DNA from: Isoperla grammatica
Taxonomy: Eukaryota > Arthropoda > Insecta > Plecoptera > Perlodidae
Length of the DNA: 64,000 nt
Reading direction: 5' to 3'
Assembly: GCA_945910005.1 (NCBI GenBank)
Contig: OX246746.1
Location: forward strand, 29,513,298-29,577,297
A program made the position numbers and the translations under genes. Below are positions 35,501 to 47,039 of the stretch, in pieces. The notes beneath the pieces are model-generated. The model did not search any database. It was not told where the DNA came from and saw only the letters and a list, made by a program, of their open reading frames with translations. Numbering within the stretch: the stretch's first letter is position 1; each line of letters starts with the position of its first letter.

Positions 35501-38500
35501 AGTTACTTTGTGACAGTTTAAAATCATTTTAAAGGTATTTTAACATACATAACTCGGGGGTTACACAGAATAGATGGAAATACTCTGTATTGCGGCCAAA
35601 ATTCTTACTTGATCATAGTATAAATCAAGTAGTGTGGTATCATTCATCCAAGCTGGAAACCCCTGTAGTACAGCCATACCTTCGGCTTTCACTTTAGCGT
35701 ACTGACGGGTAATTTCGTCCATCCATGAACTGGCATCCAACAACTCTTGAAAAGCTGCCTGCAAGTCGTCTATCATTTCACCTGCCTAAAACAGAAATGT
35801 CAAATGATACTTGTGGAGATGAGAATCTTATATTCTGTGGGTTTAAAGTAATCATTTTGAAATTTTCTACATTTTTTTATTATATGTATTTTCTGGCCAT
35901 GACCATGCATGAAATAGACAAATTTAATACCAGTTTTTGACATGAATAAAAACATGTATTCATTTTTCCTAAAATGGGTTTAACCATATCTTTCTTAATG
36001 GCACCCTCTTTAAAACTTCAATGACATAAATCTAAATACTAATCAATCAGTTACTGACTGATCTGTAATAGTGTCATGGTATACATCATTTACCTTTGCA
36101 AGCTTCTGGTCGTCAATTTGCCGCTGTCTAAACAAGTATGCTACTCCCATACTTAGGCCAATTCTTGGGTAGTCGTTGACTTTGTGCACACAATACCTCC
36201 ATCTACAATAGAAACACATTTTGTGATTTGCTTTCAATGAAATATTGAATACCTTTCAGTGGATAACTCTTGTGTTCTGTGTTAACCTTTCATAATCTGC
36301 GGGAATGTAATTCTGTGCTGCGAAGAACCAGGTGGAAGCGTTTCTCATATATTCGTCAGTTTCTGGGCTCAAATAAGCCAGCAGGCGACTTATTACAAAG
36401 TTTGCTGCAAGAAAGTAACCAAAGTAAGAAGTTAATACACCACAGGCATGGCAGTGCATGGAAATATGCTTGGAAATGTTTTCAAATCATACCTTTGACT
36501 CGTGGCTCGGTCGAAGAAAACAGAGCCATAATTCTTCCGAGTGCCGGCAAGTTGAAGATAAAGATGGAATCGTCAGAGGTTATTTTCACATCTGTATTTG
36601 AGTATATAACTTGGAAGAAATCGACCCAGTTTACTTTCAGCACATTTTCGGGTAGTCCGTCGGTCCATTCTTGTAACGTTGCAAACGTCATTTCTCCACT
36701 GGTGGGGAAACCCAGCGGATCATTTTCTGGCGGTACCATTTTTGCCTAAAATGGGAAATAAATGGTACTATGGTACTTTCCTTAAAGAATGTAAGTGAAA
36801 CAACTAATAAATAATTAATTAACGATAAAAATAACGAATAACGCTTAGTTTTACTGTTGAAATACATATCAATAACTCATTATTAGAGATATGTCTTTTT
36901 AAAGTTTTAGGTTTTAGATACTAAATCGGTGAACATGTATTTTTCAAAATGCTACAAAATGCTAATTTAAAAAAAAAATATGTGATCCCATTCCTATATT
37001 GAGATTTAGTAAAGAATTGCATTCTAACCATTTAAATAGCTATGCAATTGAATTGTTTTTAATACCTGCACTTAATTTTCCATTAGAAGTACAAAAAACT
37101 CTCGTATTGAAGGTAATGATGGAAAAAATGGATGCTACAAAATGCTAAATTTAGAGAAAATTAAAGCTTAAAAAAACGTATCTTTAACTCATTATCTTTT
37201 ATTTCTATGTTCGCCACTATGTTTCTTATGAAAACTTCACAAGAAAAATTCACATACAAAACATTTTTCAAATTTTTGAAACCATCCCCGACAATAGTGC
37301 AGTGTTACAGTGTCAGTATAGGGCGACTACTCACCGTAAACAGATCTCTCATGAATGCTATCACCTCTCGAAGGTCGTTAATAATAGTCTCGTCAGTGAC
37401 GTTAGTACCCATGTGGTCCCTCAGGTGCAGAGCTATCTTGTTCAGGAAGAGTGTGTAGTAAGAATCAGTGGCCTTATTTTCACCAAGCATATCCTCGACC
37501 ATCGTAAGGGAGTCAAAGTTTTCGAACGGATGTATGGGTACCGGCAGTGCCAAAGCCGGTTGATCAATCTGAAATGAAGTTTGTTGTGCATTACAGTATA
37601 AAATATGAATTCCTGAAGACAGGAATAATTTCGGGGAAGGGATATCGGGTCGGCTATCAATAAGAAGTGACGAGTGTCTTGCGAAAGACGAAAACATTTT
37701 TCCGCATCAGTTATTTTTTGACTTCTATTAGCTAAAAAAAAGACAAATCGAGGGATTTCACACAACGGTTTTTATATATATGTGTAAAAAAAAAACTATC
37801 GGCATCGATGTAGTTTCGCGAATCTACTCACGCACTTGGAATCTTGCTGAAGTGGATCAAGATGGGGGGGGGGGGGGGCTGTATTCATCACCTTTCCAAT
37901 GTGTGTGCATGCGTTCTTCAGATATGATCAAATTTTAATATGACAGTTGTCTTTCCTCTTAACAAAAGAATACTTATAGACAGTCGCGACGTACGTATAA
38001 TAGTGTATTAGTTGCGTTGTTCATGTTGGTACGAACGACAATCTCGAATATCATTGGGACTCCAAACTCTGCTATGATGGCAGCCAACTCCTGCCACCCG
38101 ATGTTGCTCTTCCATTCAGGGTTGATGAGCGGCCAGCCCCCCAACTGGTCCATCATATCGAGCAGGGGGGTCAGCCCCCTTGTGTCCAAACCATCTGAAA
38201 ACAACAACAGTTGTGAAGTGGTCCTGTAACATAAACATGTTTTGGACTGGACAGTTCCTTGCATCAATCATTATCTACTGCCCCATTTCGTGCACGCTCA
38301 ACAGATTTCTAACGTTCTTTCACACCTTCATAAATACACTATTCCGCATAGTAGAGTGCACAACTCATATTAGCCGCGTGTTGTGCATATTTACAGGCAT
38401 CCAACCCAAGTCGTAAATTATTCCTACTGGATCTGTTTCAAGTAGATATTGGAGCAAGAGAAGTAGAACATTAAGTGGATACTTTTGGACTCGTCTATTT

Positions 38501-41500
38501 CACCTTTAGGAACTGAGAAGTAGGAAATTATATTTGTTTTATTTCTTCAGCATGATAATAGTAAACGTGGTAGACCAAGAAACGAACCTTATAAATAGGC
38601 TTGGCCCGGAACTAATTGGTACAGAATTTTTTTTGATCAGAAGTTGTTACTTATGTATACCTACATGCGCATAAGAAACTTTATCGCTGTCCGATACCCC
38701 TAATTAGCGTAATTAATTAAAACGCTAAAACTAATTAATACTCATATTATGGTTGTTTATTAAGATTTTTCAGAATTTATATTTTTACCACATCAAACAA
38801 TTCTTTTTGTAATTTAAAAAAATTACTTACATCAATAAAAATATTTTGGTAGTCATTAATTAATTAGTATTAATTATAATAACAATTTCAATGAAATGCT
38901 TCCCGTGTAAAATTGGTACCATAGAATGTTGTTTTGACATTTGTAAATATAAGAATAATAACACACAAAACTTGTGTAGAAACAAGACAGCAATCAAAAA
39001 ACTATTTACATGATAAATCAGCTAATTAAACTGACATACGTACATATTTAAACACAGGCAATATGGGTATCAAAAGAAAGCTGCTGATACGTTTATTTTA
39101 ATGCTGGTGCTCTCAGGGTCATTCAAACAAATTTCCCAAGTTTTTTTAGGGAGGTAGGAAGATGGGGGGGGGGGGGGGTGAATTAATAAAGAATATCATC
39201 AAACGTATCGAACAAAAGCTATTAATACGTTGAAATTTTGCGTCTGATTTTTTACACTGTATTTTGATTTTACTTCTTAGATATGAGGTCCGATTACTCT
39301 GATACAAAACTCCAGGCTCAACTATCCGAATTTAACAAAATGGGTTTTGTCATTATCTCTTAGTTTCTTTTACTAAGTACCTATAATCATTAATAAACAG
39401 TATAATGCAAAGATTTTGCCCGTGTAACCAAACAAAGTTTTAGTTGTTGATAATTATGACTACTTATCGAATACAGTGATCGCAAATATTATTGCAACGG
39501 ATTATAAACTCAACTTAATTTTTATGTAAACAAGATTTTGTAAGATTAAATCTGTCACCTTTTGTCCCCACATAGAAATTTAAAACCGCGTACGTTGATG
39601 GAGATACAATCGAAGTTGATCCTAATTGCTGCTTTTCCAACGACTCTCGAGCGCCCTTGGAGAGTCACCAGAGGATGATTTATCAAGAGCTAATTTAGTT
39701 TTTTTATGAGTTGCATTATGATATAATATGTAAACGTTAAACCTTTTTTTTACGTAGGCATTTGTATTTACTTTCAAATTAAGCACACTACCACAAGATA
39801 TTATATATTACACATAGGTTTATATAAGATTTCTCTAGACTATAGAGTCTTGAGCCTAGACGAATATATACGATACAGTAAATGCTATCTATCAATCACA
39901 AAACAATTGTGTTAAACTTATTAACATCAATGACTCAGTGAGTGTCAAATCAGACGCAAAATGGACTTATGAGGACTTTTTACCGCCCCCCCCCCCCCCC
40001 CCTTTTAGCCAAACAATAGGGTATACCGTATATTGTCTTTTATCACTCTAAAAGTATTTTTACTAATAACAACGTATTAATAGCTTATCGTTTGATACGT
40101 TTGGCGATATTCCTTATTTAACACGCCCCCCCCCCCTTTTTTCCACCCCCTCCCCTCTAAAAAACTTGGGAAATTTGTTTGCATGACCCTGAGAGTATCG
40201 GTATTAAAATCAACGTATCAGCAGCTTTCTTTTGATACCCATATTGCCTATGTTTAAATATGTAACTGTATCAGTTATTAATGTAATAATTAATTATTAA
40301 CTATGCTGATTTTTCATACAAATTATATTTTGATTGCAGTAAAGTTTCCACATAAGTTTTGTATCCCTATTATTATTCTTATATTTGAATCTGACAAAAC
40401 AATATTCAATCGCACCAATTTTGCACGGGAAGCATTTAATTGAAATTGCTATTATAATTAATAGTAATTAATTAATGGCAACCGGGATATTTATATTGAT
40501 GTAAGTATTTTTTTTAAATTGCCAAATAGGTTGTTTGATGTGATAAAAATATAAATTCTGAAAAATCTTCAAAAATAACCATAATATGAGTATTAATTAG
40601 TTTTACATTTTAATTAATTACGCTAATTAGGGGTGTCGAACAGCGGTAAAGTTTCTTATGCACATGTAGGTATACATAAGTAACAACTTCTGATCGAAAC
40701 AAATTCTCTACCAATTAGTTCCGGGTCAAACTGTTCGTTGCTTGAACTATGGACGTATACACCGAATAACACTTTAGTTCAAGGAATAATAGCCCATCAC
40801 TTACCGGTATCAATACAACCATCGAACATCTGCTTTGCTTTCACCACTTACCAGTGTCCATACAACAACCATCGAACATCTGCTTTGCTTTCACCACTTA
40901 CTGGTATCCATACAACAATCATCGAACATCTGCTTGGTTTTCACCACTTGCCGGTATCCATACAGCCATCAAACATCTGCTTTGCTTTCACCACTTACGG
41001 TATCCATACAACCATCGAACATCTGTTTTGTTTTCACCACTTACTGGTATCCAACAACCATTGAAAATCTGCTTTGTTTTCACCACTTATCGGTATCCAT
41101 ACAGCCATCGCTTTGCTTTCACCACTTACCAGTATCCATACAACAACCATCGAACATCTGCTTTGCTTTCACCACTAACGGTATCCATACAACCATCGAA
41201 CATATGCTTTGCTTTCACCACTTACCGGTATCCATACAACCATCGAACATCTGCTTTGCTTTCTGTACTGCAGCTGGTGCGGTTGGGTCAAATGGCATCG
41301 ACAACAGATCTATAAATTACGAGAAAAATAAAATTTGAAGGTCTGAGTTCAAGTCAATGTAAATAATGTAGAAATTGCATGGTGAGTATAACCAATGTTT
41401 ACACCCCATATCATGATACACGAGAAGGATTTTTCTTTTAATCCATCGGTCTCGCGTCTTACCGCAGAGCTATACCTCTATCGGTAGCTTATAATAAATA

Positions 41501-41507
41501 ATAAAAC

Positions 41508-41588
<81 letters not shown>

Positions 41589-41602
41589 GTAATAATTATA
41601 AT

Positions 41603-41692
<90 letters not shown>

Positions 41693-41746
41693 TAATAATA
41701 ATAATAGTAATACAAATAATAATAATAATAATAATAATAATTATAA

Positions 41747-41788
<42 letters not shown>

Positions 41789-41792
41789 TAAA

Positions 41793-41874
<82 letters not shown>

Positions 41875-44522
41875 CGTGATGAGGAAATGCCCTACCATGA
41901 CAATATTGTTATCTTTATAGATGTACTAATGCAACGGGTTGATTGTTCCAAGAAATTTAGGAAACCCTAAGCCAAGCTGTACTGTGCAATCCAGATGTCT
42001 CGTAATGATTTCATTCAAAATAATCTCTAGTTGGACTTAAACCTGGTGATAAAAGGAAATCAGTCAGTTTAATACTATGTAGATCTTCTTCGAGTAGACC
42101 GCCACTTGTATTCAAGAAAATGTACTTCCTTATCATTATCATCATTAGCCACTTCTTGTCTTTGTCGGCATAGATTGCAAAACAACAGCTTACAAGGCAC
42201 GACTTGACACCCAAGTAGGGTTATTCCATTCACGTGTGGGCTCTAGTGGTGTATATCAGAACTTTACCTTTGGCCCGTCCGCAGAGATTGTGAACTATGG
42301 CACCCTTCTATTTTGCTTCGTCATAATTATATGGTGCTAATTGCTTACAGATCTTGGAATAGTTTAATGAATGACGAATGGCTTGCGAGACCCAGAATGT
42401 TCGCGAACCGAAGGTATTCTATTGGAGACTCAACTCAAGCTATAGCAAAATAGATAGCGCTGCTAAGCAGCCTTCTTATCTGCGCCATTGGTGATTTAAC
42501 AATAAAACAACAATGAACAATTGACAGCTTAACTCCTAGAATAGCTAAAATAATAGTTTCTTTTCTGGCAACCAGAATGCATCTAAGTCTAGTCTATTTT
42601 GTCTAGTTTATTTTGAGTGACCAATAGTTGTGTCTAATTTACACCCTTCTTGAAAGTGTTTAGAAACCTTTATACCTGTCATGTAGTCCTCAAGTGATAG
42701 TAACGCTGGTCGCCCCGTCGAGAAAAAAGTGTCTACTATCTGAATGAAAACATTAGTCCATGCTTTATGGATATGTTTTGTATTCAATGTTTTGAAGAGA
42801 ATAGTCAATGTATTTGCTGTTGCTTTCGGTCTGTGGGAGAGACTGGCAATGGCGCTGTGTCTGTCTGTCCAATAACAACCTCTTTCAACGAATTTAGTTG
42901 GGCGTATAATTCGTGTTAGTGACGAGTAAAAGAATACAGAATAAAAAAATAAAAAATAAAGCTATAACCATTCAAAAACGAGAAGTGTTACTATAACTTG
43001 TCCTGACCTTTCGCAATTTCCTCCGAGATGTTCTGGAGGATTTGGTAGTTGTCCCATAGGTATTTGCCCTCTGGCAATGGGTTCAATTTGTCAAAATTTG
43101 CACATGCATACTCGTAGAAATCATTGCATGGGTCCAAGCTGAAATTGCCTGAAGCATTGATTGAAGTTCCTGCAAACAACAATAGTGGTCCGTTATAAGT
43201 CACAGTACTGTTGATATGTTGTATGTAAAGCTGTAATATTTAGTAATAAGCAGATGTATCATATCTACCTTCGTTTACGCAGGTTTGAGTTGTGCATTTG
43301 ATGTTCAATGGTATCACACTTGCGTCATTACCAGTTGCACAGAGAAGAAGGATTGTGCAATTTAGAAAGAAAAACCTACTGCAAAGAAAGAGAATCATTA
43401 GTGATTATCTGCACAGCCAATCAGTAATAAGACCAGAGAACACGAAGTTTTTTACATGAATGGGATTGAACGCGTGTATATAAACATAATGATTTCCTTA
43501 TGAATTCTGGTGTATAGGTTGAAGTGTTATGGCCGGGTGTACCCATCTGTAGGTGACTAACATGTATATAGCGTACTCATTCGTTAGTGTATTTGTAGCT
43601 GTTGTTTGTGGTTGGTGGTGGTGGTGGTGGTGGTGGTGGTGGTGTGGTTTTTGTTGTCGTTGCCTCAGGATTGATGAAGATCATCCGAATTATTACTATA
43701 CGTGCATCGAAGTATAAGTCAGTCATAAGTATTAAATCACTCACAAACATCCAAACTATCTAAAAAAAAATAACTTCACCCAGGAAGTGATTGTTAAAAA
43801 TTTCCCAAGGGTCTGTGTAAAATATGGAGCACATAACACGTATGTGGAAGAGGTTTGTGAAAATGAAAACTCGTATGTTTATTTCGCTAAAAAATATACA
43901 CATCCAAGTCGTATGGTAACTAAAAATTGTATTTTATTACAAAAGACCAGTGTTGTGAAGTAACTGAGTAAAATTAATTGAGTAAAAGTAATTAGTTACT
44001 TTTTGAGTAACTTAATTACTATTTCAATTGCATCCATTTTAATGTTACTGTAACTGTAACTGAATTACTGTTATAAGTAATTATACTTAGTTTTCAGTTA
44101 CTTTTTCCAGTTACTTTCCTTCAAATCTATGCTCGTACAGTAATATAAAATAATAATAAAACGTCACTCTCATTCTAAAGAATAAAATAAAAAAATATTT
44201 TTTTTGCGTGTGGTGGAACGACTAGAAAATATTTGCGAGTTGTGGTAAAATCCTTTCGTGAATGAGGCATGCATGACTTGGTCAACACTCAACATGATAT
44301 CAATACATGTAACCAGTAAGTGTAACATCAATTTTTAGTAGGCCTACATAGATTCAGATTCCCTTGGACTTGGATTACGTTAGGAATGTGTATATACGGA
44401 ATCTTACATCATCTATTAAATCATTTCCTGTTTTTGAAGGCCCCCTGCTTGCGAGTAATTCCTACTCTTTGGGGGCCAGATCTCTGTATTGTAATAAGTA
44501 TTTCTTGTATTCATCTTGAAAA

Positions 44523-44553
<31 letters not shown>

Positions 44554-45469
44554 GGCAGGAAAATACAAACATTGTCCTTAATTTTGTGTTAGTTTTGCTG
44601 AAATTGTATGAAGTAACTGTAACTGTAACTCAATTACTTTGGTAAGAAAGTAACTAAAACTGAAACTGAATTTCTTTCAGTGGCAAGTAACTGTAACTGA
44701 ATTACTTTACAAATGTAATTTTTACAACACTGCAAAAGACGCACGAAAATAAAACACTATAGCTATCAGAATAATGCAAGTTGTTAATTAGTTGTATAAA
44801 ATGTATTATTTTTGAAGAACAAGGATTTTTTCATTCATATAAACTATTAAGTGTTCGGTAGTAGGAGTTTTAAAGATGTATTAGTTGTACACTATAATTA
44901 CTAATAAACTAATAGTAGGATTATCATAAATATTTACCATCGTGTACAGAAATGTCATACCTACGTATAGGTGTTGGTACACTACATATGTTGTAACCAA
45001 CCTGTTTATCTACTAATTTTCAACAGGTTCTTCGTATTATTTCGTTAAAAATTTTCGACGCAAGTAGTTTATTTGAATAACTAAAAATGGGTATATTTTT
45101 TCTAACAGGCCTGTCACGAATATACTTACTCATACGTAGATATGACATTCCTGTACAAGTTGGTAAATATTCATAATAATCCTACTATTAGCCTTATTTA
45201 AGAGTAATTAGTGGACAACCAAGCATCATAACTACTGCCGAGCGCTCATAAACGTCTGCAGACATCATCGTATCGTACGCTCAGATAATCTACGCGACAC
45301 ATCAATGACTGCGTGAAGCATTCCTAACACTGAAACAGTATCATTTCAATATAATCTGTTTCAAATCCCGAATGATTGGTTAATTTAAAACTTATTTGCG
45401 ACACTAGTCAATAATAAACTAGCTGATCTCATTCACAATTACTCACCATAATCCTTTTAGATGCAACAT
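32399..45469 (-). CDS. Secreted M13 (neprilysin/ECE-like) zinc metallopeptidase, 17 coding exons, 742 aa
   Basis: Coding exons in gene order: 45469-45447, 43378-43269, 43169-43008, 41309-41226, 38194-37995, 37568-37335, 36745-36493, 36404-36287, 36202-36094, 35785-35609, 35162-35059, 34363-34305, 34194-34143, 33978-33911, 33513-33383, 33183-33013, 32572-32399. All junctions are GT-AG and phases agree; the total is 2229 nt including TAA. The family cleaves peptides outside the cell. Residues 1 to about 22 form a signal peptide (RFFFLNCTILLLCA). Then come the CNDFYEYACANF start of the M13 fold, the substrate site NAFY (534-537), HEITH (575-579, zinc ligands and catalytic Glu), ENVAD (637-641, third ligand and Asp), HSPNRYR (704-710) and a C-terminal CILW. 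Several N-glycosylation sequons are present. Length and residues fit an active secreted member. Whether it is a neprilysin or ECE orthologue is unresolved. Confidence 0.93.
33013..33183 (-). CDS. Peptidase exon 16 with ENxAD motif
   Basis: Encodes ENVADNGGLREAYRAF, giving the third zinc ligand (Glu) and its partner Asp, then the conserved LPGLEKFSPDQLFFLAYG. Phase 0 on both sides. Confidence 0.95.
33582..33739. mobile_element. Short hairpin insertion with ~14-bp direct flanks, intron 15
   Basis: aatatataacattg is present just before 33582 and again ending near 33752, the pattern of a long target duplication made by retrotransposition. Inside, GGATTATTTTCTTCTTCTGG pairs with its inverse about 90 bp later, forming a strong hairpin. 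The source element is not identified. Confidence 0.55.
33911..33978 (-). CDS. Peptidase exon 14 with HExxH zinc motif
   Basis: Encodes GALDYGRIGAIIGHEITHGF: two zinc-binding His and the catalytic Glu of the M13 active site. 68 bp, phase 2 to 1. Confidence 0.95.
34430..34845. mobile_element. hAT MITE in intron 12 of the peptidase gene
   Basis: Ends TAGGAATGTCATCGATA and, inverted, TAGGAATGTCAAACGATA. The flanking octamers attaaaat and gttaaaat differ at one base. The GTCAAACGATA end and GATATCG-rich interior resemble the intact hAT at 86-3477, so that kind of transposase could have moved it. A C16 run lies near 34664. Confidence 0.78.
38570..40750. mobile_element. 2.2-kb long-inverted-repeat element in intron 4
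   Basis: About 38570-39260 is the reverse complement, with indels, of about 40060-40750. Matching blocks include CCGGAACTAATTGGTA, TATGTATACCTACATG, the AATTAATACTCATATTATGG block and AACAAATTTCCCAAG. The right arm has an extra ~110 bp with a C16 run near 39986, and the left arm has a G-run near 39164. No ORF is present. The exact ends and any target duplication are unclear because the outermost ~30 bp have diverged. Confidence 0.75.
40802..41262 (-). repeat. Minisatellite of about ten 39-50-bp units derived from exon 4 end and its splice donor
   Basis: On the minus strand each unit contains GCAAAGCAGATGTTCGATGG, TTGTATGGATACCG and then gtaagtggt. The last unit, at the 5' end in the gene's sense, is the real end of exon 4 and its intron donor; the others lie downstream in intron 4. 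The tcaccact landmark falls at 40841, 40891, 40941, 40988, 41034, 41080, 41119, 41169 and 41215. Most units keep a GT donor, one has GC (near 40949) and one is destroyed (near 41089). Reading from the first donor into the next unit gives an in-frame TGA. Confidence 0.93.
41226..41309 (-). CDS. Peptidase exon 4
   Basis: Encodes LLSMPFDPTAPAAVQKAKQM-type sequence ending GCMDT, the usual M13 helix with its conserved Cys, between acceptor atttatag and donor ACCG|gtaagt. The last 37 bases and the donor are the source of the minisatellite that follows in the intron. Confidence 0.88.
41509..41874. repeat. (AAT)n microsatellite, ~365 bp
   Basis: Nearly uninterrupted AAT array with a few AAA and GT interruptions, in intron 3 of the peptidase gene. 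The Asn- or Tyr-rich translations are artefacts. Confidence 0.97.
43605..43645. repeat. (GGT)n microsatellite
   Basis: Run of GGT/GTG triplets in intron 1 of the peptidase gene. Confidence 0.85.
43948..44732. mobile_element. hAT MITE (GTAACT family) in intron 1
   Basis: Ends CAGTGTTGTGAAG and, inverted, CAGTGTTGTAAAA, with exact 8-bp duplication caaaagac at 43940-43947 and 44733-44740. Interior ends are crowded with GTAACTGTAACT words on both sides. Contains (AAAT)n at 44519-44553. Confidence 0.88.
44855..45243. mobile_element. Diverged inverted-repeat MITE in intron 1
   Basis: AATAGTAGGATTATCATAAATATTTACC near 44920 pairs with its inverse near 45160-45190, and the outer TCGGTAGTAG pairs with CTACTGCCGA. 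A half copy occurs at about 57150-57235. No clear target duplication. Confidence 0.55.
45447..45469 (-). CDS. Peptidase exon 1: start codon and first residues
   Basis: ATG at 45469 gives MLHLKGL plus two bases before donor ATTATG|gtgagt. This phase 2 joins to exon 2 to give MLHLKGLCRFFFLNC, a signal peptide. An upstream ATG at 45479 is out of frame with the protein and would read 11 codons to a TAG formed at the junction. The 5' UTR limit is unknown. Confidence 0.7.
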
Positions 45470-45849
45470 TACTCTTCATGGAGGTTGATTATTTGGAAAA
45501 GTCAACCTCGGAAATAATTAAATTGAGATGTTGCTGAATATTAGCTCGCGAATAAACTAGCTCTAAAGTTGAGATATACGAGTCTTTGTCATCATTATCA
45601 ATATCATTTAAGATACCATTTCTTATCAAAATAAAATACTATTCGTTGGTTATTAGCCTTAGTATAACATAAACTTACTAATCGTGCTCAAAGATTAACG
45701 ATAAGAAATATTATCAGGTGTTCTGAAAATGAAGTTGGCAAATTAGTTGCAATTGTTTCGGAAACACACAGGATGCGAATAGACAATCCAAGTGGATTAT
45801 TGTTCATCAGCTGTTAGAGATTTCATCATCCGTTCATTATTCTTAATGA
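45470..45849. other. Upstream region of the peptidase gene
   Basis: Would hold the promoter and 5' UTR. No TATA box or other promoter element can be assigned with confidence. Confidence 0.3.
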
Positions 45850-45852
45850 ATA

Positions 45853-46160
45853 AACAGATAGAGGTGGCTCAGCGGTAAGACGCGAGTCTCTCATTCGGAG
45901 GTCGCCGGTTCGATTCCGGCTACCGGCAATCCTGACTGAAGGTTTCGGCCGAAGTTTTCCTCAGTCGTAAAGCAAGTGCTGGGATTGAGTCCTACTAGCA
46001 GCCCTCGGACAATCCTTCCCAACATCCCACGAACAAGAACGCCAGGAATCTGTTGAGTTTCTGTGAAACAGGGTGAATGAAGGGGCGGTGCATAAGGATC
46101 GGAGCTCGGCATCAAACGTTGGGGCTAGTATATCATATTTCCGGTGTTGTGTAGTGTTCA
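45853..46160 (+). mobile_element. tRNA-derived SINE
   Basis: GATAGAGGTGGCTCAGCGGT (A-box-like) and GCCGGTTCGATTCCGGC (B box in a proper T-arm) mark a tRNA-like head. It is followed by TTTTCCTCAGTCGTAAAGCA and GGGATTGAGTCC, shared with the copy at 27770-27952. The would-be acceptor stem does not pair, so it is not a working tRNA gene. The 3' end is approximate. Confidence 0.7.
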
Positions 46161-46470
46161 CGCTGTTCTGACATTTTGACTACCCCTCCGCGGGTCACTG
46201 TTGGCCCCACTTCATAGACAACCAACCAGAAACATGTTCTGTAATATTCAAACCAAGCGATCTACGTCTTGTTGGTTTCAAGTGTTGAGTCATTTGATCA
46301 TTTCAGATGATTCAGATCATTATTCTGTGTACCAATAGTGTATTTTACTTCAACATGAAAAACCCAGTTCATTATACTATCGGGGCTTTACTTCTACACG
46401 AGGTGGTTGGAAGGGATAGGTGGTCTTTATTACCTTTTTTACCGTCACAGTCATAGCTTGGATGCGAATT

Positions 46471-47006
46471 GCGTCTCTGTAATCATGCGCGGGACTCGAA
46501 CCCTCGTCCCTGGGTTCCATAAGGTGCGGACTCTCTACCTTACTGTTGGAGCTGTTCACTGTAAAACTGTTGTACTGTGACCTTCAGGACTCTGTCAACC
46601 AATAGAAAGCTGTTGCGTCTCTGTAATCATGCACGGGACTCGAACCCTGGTCCCTGGGTTCCATAAGGTGCGGACTCTCTACCTTACTGTTGGAGCTGTT
46701 CACTGTAAAACTGTTGTACTGTGACCTTCAGGACTCTGTCAACCAATAGAAAGCTGTTGCGTCTCTGTAATCATGCACGGGACTCGAACCCTGGTCCCTG
46801 GGTTCCATAAGGCGCGGACTCTCTCCCTGACTGTTGGAGCTGTTCACTGTGAAACTGTTGTACTGTGACCTTCAGAACTCTGTCAACCAATAGAAAGCTG
46901 TTGCGTTTCTGTAATCATGCGCGGGACTCGAACCCTGGTCCCTGGGTTCCATAAGGCGCGGACTCTCTCAATGACTGTTGGAGCTGTTCACTGTAAAACT
47001 GTTGTA
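46471..47006. repeat. Tandem 144-bp repeat, ~3.7 units, with tRNA-like box
   Basis: Units start near 46471, 46615, 46759 and 46903 (gcgt[c/t]tctgtaatcatgc). On the minus strand every unit carries GGGTTCGAGTCCC, a perfect B box within a T-arm, preceded by AACCCAGGGACCA. The array stops abruptly next to the gypsy fragment. Confidence 0.92.
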
Positions 47007-47039
47007 CAATCATCTCTTTGCCACCACCCAGTAATATCA

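Noticed and set aside
40738..41338. Three overlapping plus-strand ORFs of 108-167 codons with a repeated His/Tyr/Pro motif
   Set aside because: They are the stop-free reverse frames of the exon-derived minisatellite on the minus strand, not a repeat protein.
41596..41898. Poly-Tyr/Asn ORFs
   Set aside because: Translation of the AAT microsatellite.
42608..42808. An extra peptidase exon in intron 3
   Set aside because: Exons 3 and 4 join in phase and the joined protein follows the M13 pattern without a gap. This ORF has no matching sequence.
45855..45926. A tRNA gene
   Set aside because: A- and B-box-like sequences are present, but the 5' end does not pair with CTACCGG at the 3' side, so no acceptor stem forms. 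It is better explained as a SINE head.
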